NCBI GenBank assembly: GCA_964632435.1
Contig: CAZWEJ010000012.1
Span: 1-15,869 of the forward strand
Length of the DNA: 15,869 nt
Source: CAZWEJ01 sp964632435
GTDB taxonomy: Bacteria; Patescibacteriota; Saccharimonadia; UBA4664; SCTI01
Reading direction: 5' to 3'
Shown one piece after another: positions 13,423 through 15,869 of the stretch. How positions within the stretch are numbered: position 1 is the first letter of the stretch; each line of letters starts with the position of its first letter. Made by a program: the position numbers and the translations under genes. Below the pieces are notes generated by a model. The model was not told the origin of the DNA. It did no database searches and saw only the letters and a list, made by a program, of their open reading frames with translations.

Positions 13423-14940
13423 ATGGAGATACTACTAATAGTGGCGGGCCTTGCAGCTGGTGCTGCTGGTGGCTATGGAGCCAGTGTTTATACCTCGCGT
13501 CGCAAATCAAGCACTGCCGAAGCTAAGGCCCAAGCAATGCTCGATGAGGCAAACCGCAAGGCTCAAGAAACAACTCTGGCAGCAAAAGAGGAGTCAATAA
13601 AAATTGCCGAAGAAGCCAAAAAGGAAGAAAAAGAGCTTCGAAAACAAATTGCCGAAACCGAAAATAGATTGCGAGAAAGGGAACAATCTCTGGATAAAAA
13701 GCTTGATGAGCTAGACAAGCGATCGGAAGCGATTCGCAAAAGCGAGGCAAGCTTAGATGATCTAAAGGATGAGCTAAGAAAGCTACGCCAGAAGCAAGAG
13801 AAGAATCTAGAAAAAATCGCCAAACTAACTCGCGATCAAGCTAAAGAAAAGCTCATGCAAATGGTTGAAAAGGATACGCGTTCCGACCTGGTTAACTTTG
13901 TCGAAAAAATGAAAACCGAGGCGAAGGATGATGCCGACGAAGTAGCTCGCGAAATCCTTGTAACCGCAATGGAGCGTATGGCGTCTGACCAGGCTGGAGA
14001 GCGAACCGTTACAACAGTTGCCCTCCCCAGCGACGAACTTAAAGGGCGTGTTATCGGAAAAGAGGGCCGTAATATCCAGGCGATTGAGCGCGCTACAGGT
14101 GTTGATGTTCTGGTTGATGATACTCCTGGAGTAATTGTGCTCTCAAGCTTCGACCCAGTTCGCCGTCAGATTGCTCGAATTACACTTGAGAAGTTACTCG
14201 CTGATGGGCGAATTCATCCTGCTCGAATCGAAGAGGTGGTCCAAAAAGCTAAGACCGAAGTCGACAAGATGATTAAGGAAGCAGGCGAGCGAGCCGTAAA
14301 AGAAGCCGGTGTCGCGGGCCTGCACCCTGAGCTCGTGATGCTTCTTGGTCAACTGCGTTTCCGAACCAGTTACAGCCAAAACGTCTTAAAGCACTCCGTC
14401 GAGATGGCAAACCTAGCAGCGACAATTGCTTCTGAGGTTGGCGCAGATGTTCGTGTTGTTAAGACAGCAGCACTGCTGCACGATCTTGGTAAAGCGGTTA
14501 CTCATGAGATTGAGGGCCAGCACCATCACATCTCGAGAGATATGGCGGCAAAATACGGCCTTGATGACGCAATTCAGCATGCTATCGAAGCTCACCACGA
14601 TGATATTGAAGCCACCACACCAGAGGCGGTTATTATTCGAGTGGTTGACTCTCTTTCGGGCGGTCGTCCAGGTGCACGTGGCGACACCCTCGAGAACTAT
14701 GCTAAGCGTATGACTGAGCTCGAGAATTTGGCCAATACATTTGACGGTGTGCAGAAAAGTTACGCAGTATCGGCGGGGCGGGAGCTACGTGTTCTAGTTG
14801 TTCCTGAAGATATTGATGACCTAACCGCCATCAAGATGGCTCGTGACATTGCAACTAAGATTGAAGCAACACTCAAGTACCCGGGTGTGATTAAAGTTAA
14901 TGTTATTCGCGAAACTCGAGCAGTAGAGTACGCTAAGTAG
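13423..14940 (+). CDS. rny: RNase Y, membrane-bound endoribonuclease
   Basis: RNase Y initiates mRNA decay at the membrane. The 505-residue protein has an N-terminal membrane helix (about 2-23) and a long coiled coil (about 30-170). The KH RNA-binding domain includes GRVIGKEGRNIQAIE (208-222) and is followed by the conserved DDTPGVIVLSSFDPVRR. The HD hydrolase domain has LLHDLGKAVTHE (metal-binding His353-Asp354), EGQHHHIS and IEAHHDD. The usual DALSAARPGAR segment reads DSLSGGRPGARGD, so Asp409 is kept but the neighbouring alanines differ. Length matches the family. The ATG has AGGAAG upstream. The ymdB-like gene starts one base after its stop, the same order as rny-ymdB in Bacillus. Confidence 0.97.
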   Translation: MEILLIVAGLAAGAAGGYGASVYTSRRKSSTAEAKAQAMLDEANRKAQETTLAAKEESIKIAEEAKKEEKELRKQIAETENRLREREQSLDKKLDELDKRSEAIRKSEASLDDLKDELRKLRQKQEKNLEKIAKLTRDQAKEKLMQMVEKDTRSDLVNFVEKMKTEAKDDADEVAREILVTAMERMASDQAGERTVTTVALPSDELKGRVIGKEGRNIQAIERATGVDVLVDDTPGVIVLSSFDPVRRQIARITLEKLLADGRIHPARIEEVVQKAKTEVDKMIKEAGERAVKEAGVAGLHPELVMLLGQLRFRTSYSQNVLKHSVEMANLAATIASEVGADVRVVKTAALLHDLGKAVTHEIEGQHHHISRDMAAKYGLDDAIQHAIEAHHDDIEATTPEAVIIRVVDSLSGGRPGARGDTLENYAKRMTELENLANTFDGVQKSYAVSAGRELRVLVVPEDIDDLTAIKMARDIATKIEATLKYPGVIKVNVIRETRAVEYAK

Positions 14941-14941
14941 T

Positions 14942-15730
14942 ATGAAGATTCTTTATGTCGGCGATATCACGGGCAAACTGGGTCGAGAAACTGCCAAGTC
15001 TTTCTTGCCGGGTGTAATAAAAGAAACAAGTGCCGACTTTGTAATTGCTCAAGGTGAAAATGTGAGCCATGGTAAGGGTTTGCAGCCAAGTCATGCTGAC
15101 GATCTCGAGAAATCCGGTGTTGATTTCTTTACAGGTGGGAACCACTCACTATCTAGGACTGACGCTCTGAACCGTCCAAACGTTATCCGGCCGGCAAACC
15201 TTGGCGAGAATATTCCAGGAAAAGGTCATGCGATTGTCGACACGCCTTTTGGCAAGGCTCTAATTGTGAGTCTTCAAGGCCAGGTGGTTGGAATCGATTC
15301 TGGTAAGCAAATTGATAATCCTCTTTCAACCATCGACAAAATCCTAGAGTACAACAAGAATGAGAGCTTGGTCGCTACGATAGTAAACTTCCATGGTGAT
15401 TATTCCAGCGAAAAAGTTGTGATTGGTCAGTATCTTGATGGCAGAGTAACCGCAGTAATCGGCGACCATTGGCATGTACCAACCGCCGATGCTCAAGTTC
15501 AGCCCAAAGGCACCGCACACATAAGTGATGTTGGTATGGTTGGTGCGTTAGATTCTTCCCTTGGGGTAAAGACCGAGATCATTACACAACGTTGGCAGCA
15601 GCCGGATGTTCGAATTAGAAATGAGATGGAAGAAAATGGCCGCCGTCAGTTCAATGCGGTTATTATTGACGTTGACACTAAAACCGGTTTGGCGAAATCA
15701 ATTGATCTGATACGTAAAATAGCCGACTGA
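14942..15730 (+). CDS. ymdB: YmdB-family calcineurin-like phosphoesterase (TIGR00282 type)
   Basis: This 262-residue protein matches the YmdB/TIGR00282 metallophosphoesterase family, whose Bacillus member has cyclic-nucleotide phosphodiesterase activity and affects biofilm and motility choices. Metal ligands seen are Asp8 (VGDITGK), Glu39-Asn40 (AQGENVSHGKG), Asn67-His68 (GGNHS), His151 (FHGD), and His176 and His178 (GDHWHVPTAD). The closing DVGMVGALDSSLGV is characteristic. Differences from the usual pattern are GGNHSLSR where GNHTWD is expected and FHGDYSSEK where FHAEATSEK is expected. The ligands themselves are retained, so it is probably active. It follows rny with a one-base gap and is surely co-transcribed. 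Substrate is not predictable from the sequence. Confidence 0.93.
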   Translation: MKILYVGDITGKLGRETAKSFLPGVIKETSADFVIAQGENVSHGKGLQPSHADDLEKSGVDFFTGGNHSLSRTDALNRPNVIRPANLGENIPGKGHAIVDTPFGKALIVSLQGQVVGIDSGKQIDNPLSTIDKILEYNKNESLVATIVNFHGDYSSEKVVIGQYLDGRVTAVIGDHWHVPTADAQVQPKGTAHISDVGMVGALDSSLGVKTEIITQRWQQPDVRIRNEMEENGRRQFNAVIIDVDTKTGLAKSIDLIRKIAD

Positions 15731-15734
15731 TCAA

Positions 15735-15750
15735 TTGGCATAGTTGCCAA
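15735..15750. other. Perfect six-base-pair hairpin after ymdB
   Basis: TTGGCA (15735-15740), loop TAGT and TGCCAA (15745-15750) form a perfect small stem five bases after the ymdB stop. It is followed by A residues, not by a T run, so it is not a standard intrinsic terminator. It might be an operator or an mRNA-end stabiliser. Confidence 0.35.
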
Positions 15751-15781
15751 AAAATGCATCAGAATTTTGAGAATATTTACC

Positions 15782-15826
15782 TTTATAAAGGCATAAACAT
15801 TTGCTATGCTAGACACAGTAAGGAGG
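15782..15826 (+). promoter_or_regulatory. Promoter and ribosome-binding site of the HU-like gene
   Basis: TTTATA (15782-15787, four of six) and TATGCT (15805-15810, four of six) are 17 bases apart, with TTTGC before the -10 hexamer making an extended -10. AGGAGG at 15821-15826 is a consensus ribosome-binding site 11 bases before the ATG. The strong site suits a highly expressed gene. Confidence 0.5.
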
Positions 15827-15837
15827 GTACTTCTCTC

Positions 15838-15869
15838 ATGACGAAGCAAAAACTCATCGAAACACTAGC
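15838..15869 (+). CDS. Start of a probable HU-family DNA-binding protein (partial)
   Basis: Only the first 11 residues are inside the window: MTKQKLIETLA. This resembles the opening helix of HU/IHF proteins, which typically begin with Met-Thr/Asn-Lys and then a L-I/V-x-x-x-A helix. HU is a small abundant nucleoid protein, consistent with the consensus ribosome-binding site and the separate promoter. So short a stretch cannot prove the family; that it is a gene start is much surer than its identity. Confidence 0.55.
   Translation, partial: MTKQKLIETL

Noticed and set aside
14426..14713. 95-residue plus-strand frame within rny
   Set aside because: It lies wholly inside the conserved HD domain of RNase Y in another frame and shows no features of its own.
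15735..15750. Intrinsic terminator after ymdB
   Set aside because: The hairpin is perfect but short, and is followed by A residues in place of a T run on the plus strand. On the minus strand there is no gene for it to terminate.
1..15869. Recoded TGA (Gly or Trp) as in Gracilibacteria and Absconditabacteria
   Set aside because: TGA ends ruvB, pilO, pilN and pilW exactly where the families end and where the next gene begins, so it is read as a stop.
1..15869. Mobile element, CRISPR array or tRNA/rRNA gene
   Set aside because: No transposase or integrase motifs, regularly spaced repeats or cloverleaf-like segments were found. All sizeable gaps are accounted for.

Overview
This window looks like chromosome from a member of the Patescibacteria (Candidate Phyla Radiation), most likely close to Candidatus Saccharibacteria. 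That placement is an inference. It rests on the extreme gene packing, with many 4-base start/stop overlaps, on a complete monoderm-style type IV pilus (T4P) locus with no secretin gene, on a shortened TsaB, and on lamin-tail-domain and PH-domain membrane proteins of the kind common in these genomes. TGA serves as an ordinary stop codon, which argues against Gracilibacteria and Absconditabacteria. No single marker gene fixes the phylum.

Layout. Positions 2-1565 (+) hold the 3' end of ruvB, an unrecognised gene coupled to it that carries a patch of G/C-rich palindromes, and a PH-domain membrane protein. Positions 1562-10973 (-) hold a ten-gene T4P cluster. In transcription order it runs pilB (assembly ATPase), pilC (platform), a GspG-like pilin, a large PilV-like minor pilin with Ig-like modules, a PilW-like minor pilin and a large PilX-like minor pilin. 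After a 57-base gap with an internal promoter come pilM, pilN, pilO and a small membrane protein in the PilP position. Positions 10974-11104 form a divergent promoter region. Positions 11105-13257 (+) hold a secreted, membrane-anchored lamin-tail-domain protein and then tsaE and a short tsaB, which act in tRNA t6A modification. Positions 13258-13422 are a regulatory gap, followed by rny (RNase Y), a YmdB-family phosphoesterase and the start of a probable HU-family gene that runs off the window.

How it fits together. PilM, PilN, PilO and the fourth small protein form the inner-membrane alignment complex, PilB powers assembly through PilC, and the GspG-like protein with the three prepilins makes the fibre and its tip. 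No PilT, PilD, PilQ or PilY1 is present here, so retraction and prepilin cleavage must be encoded elsewhere. The two unusually large minor pilins carry the domains that would normally belong to an adhesin and are the best candidates for a host- or surface-binding tip. T4P have been reported in episymbiotic Saccharibacteria as important for host contact, which makes this tip the most interesting part of the window.

Several intergenic gaps share an extended -10 motif of the form TTTGCTATNNT (pilB, pilM, the HU-like gene, and a weaker one before the lamin-tail gene). The pilB copy sits so close to the ATG that the mRNA is probably nearly leaderless. No rRNA, tRNA, insertion sequence, CRISPR array or integration site was seen, and there is no gene-free stretch longer than about 165 bases.
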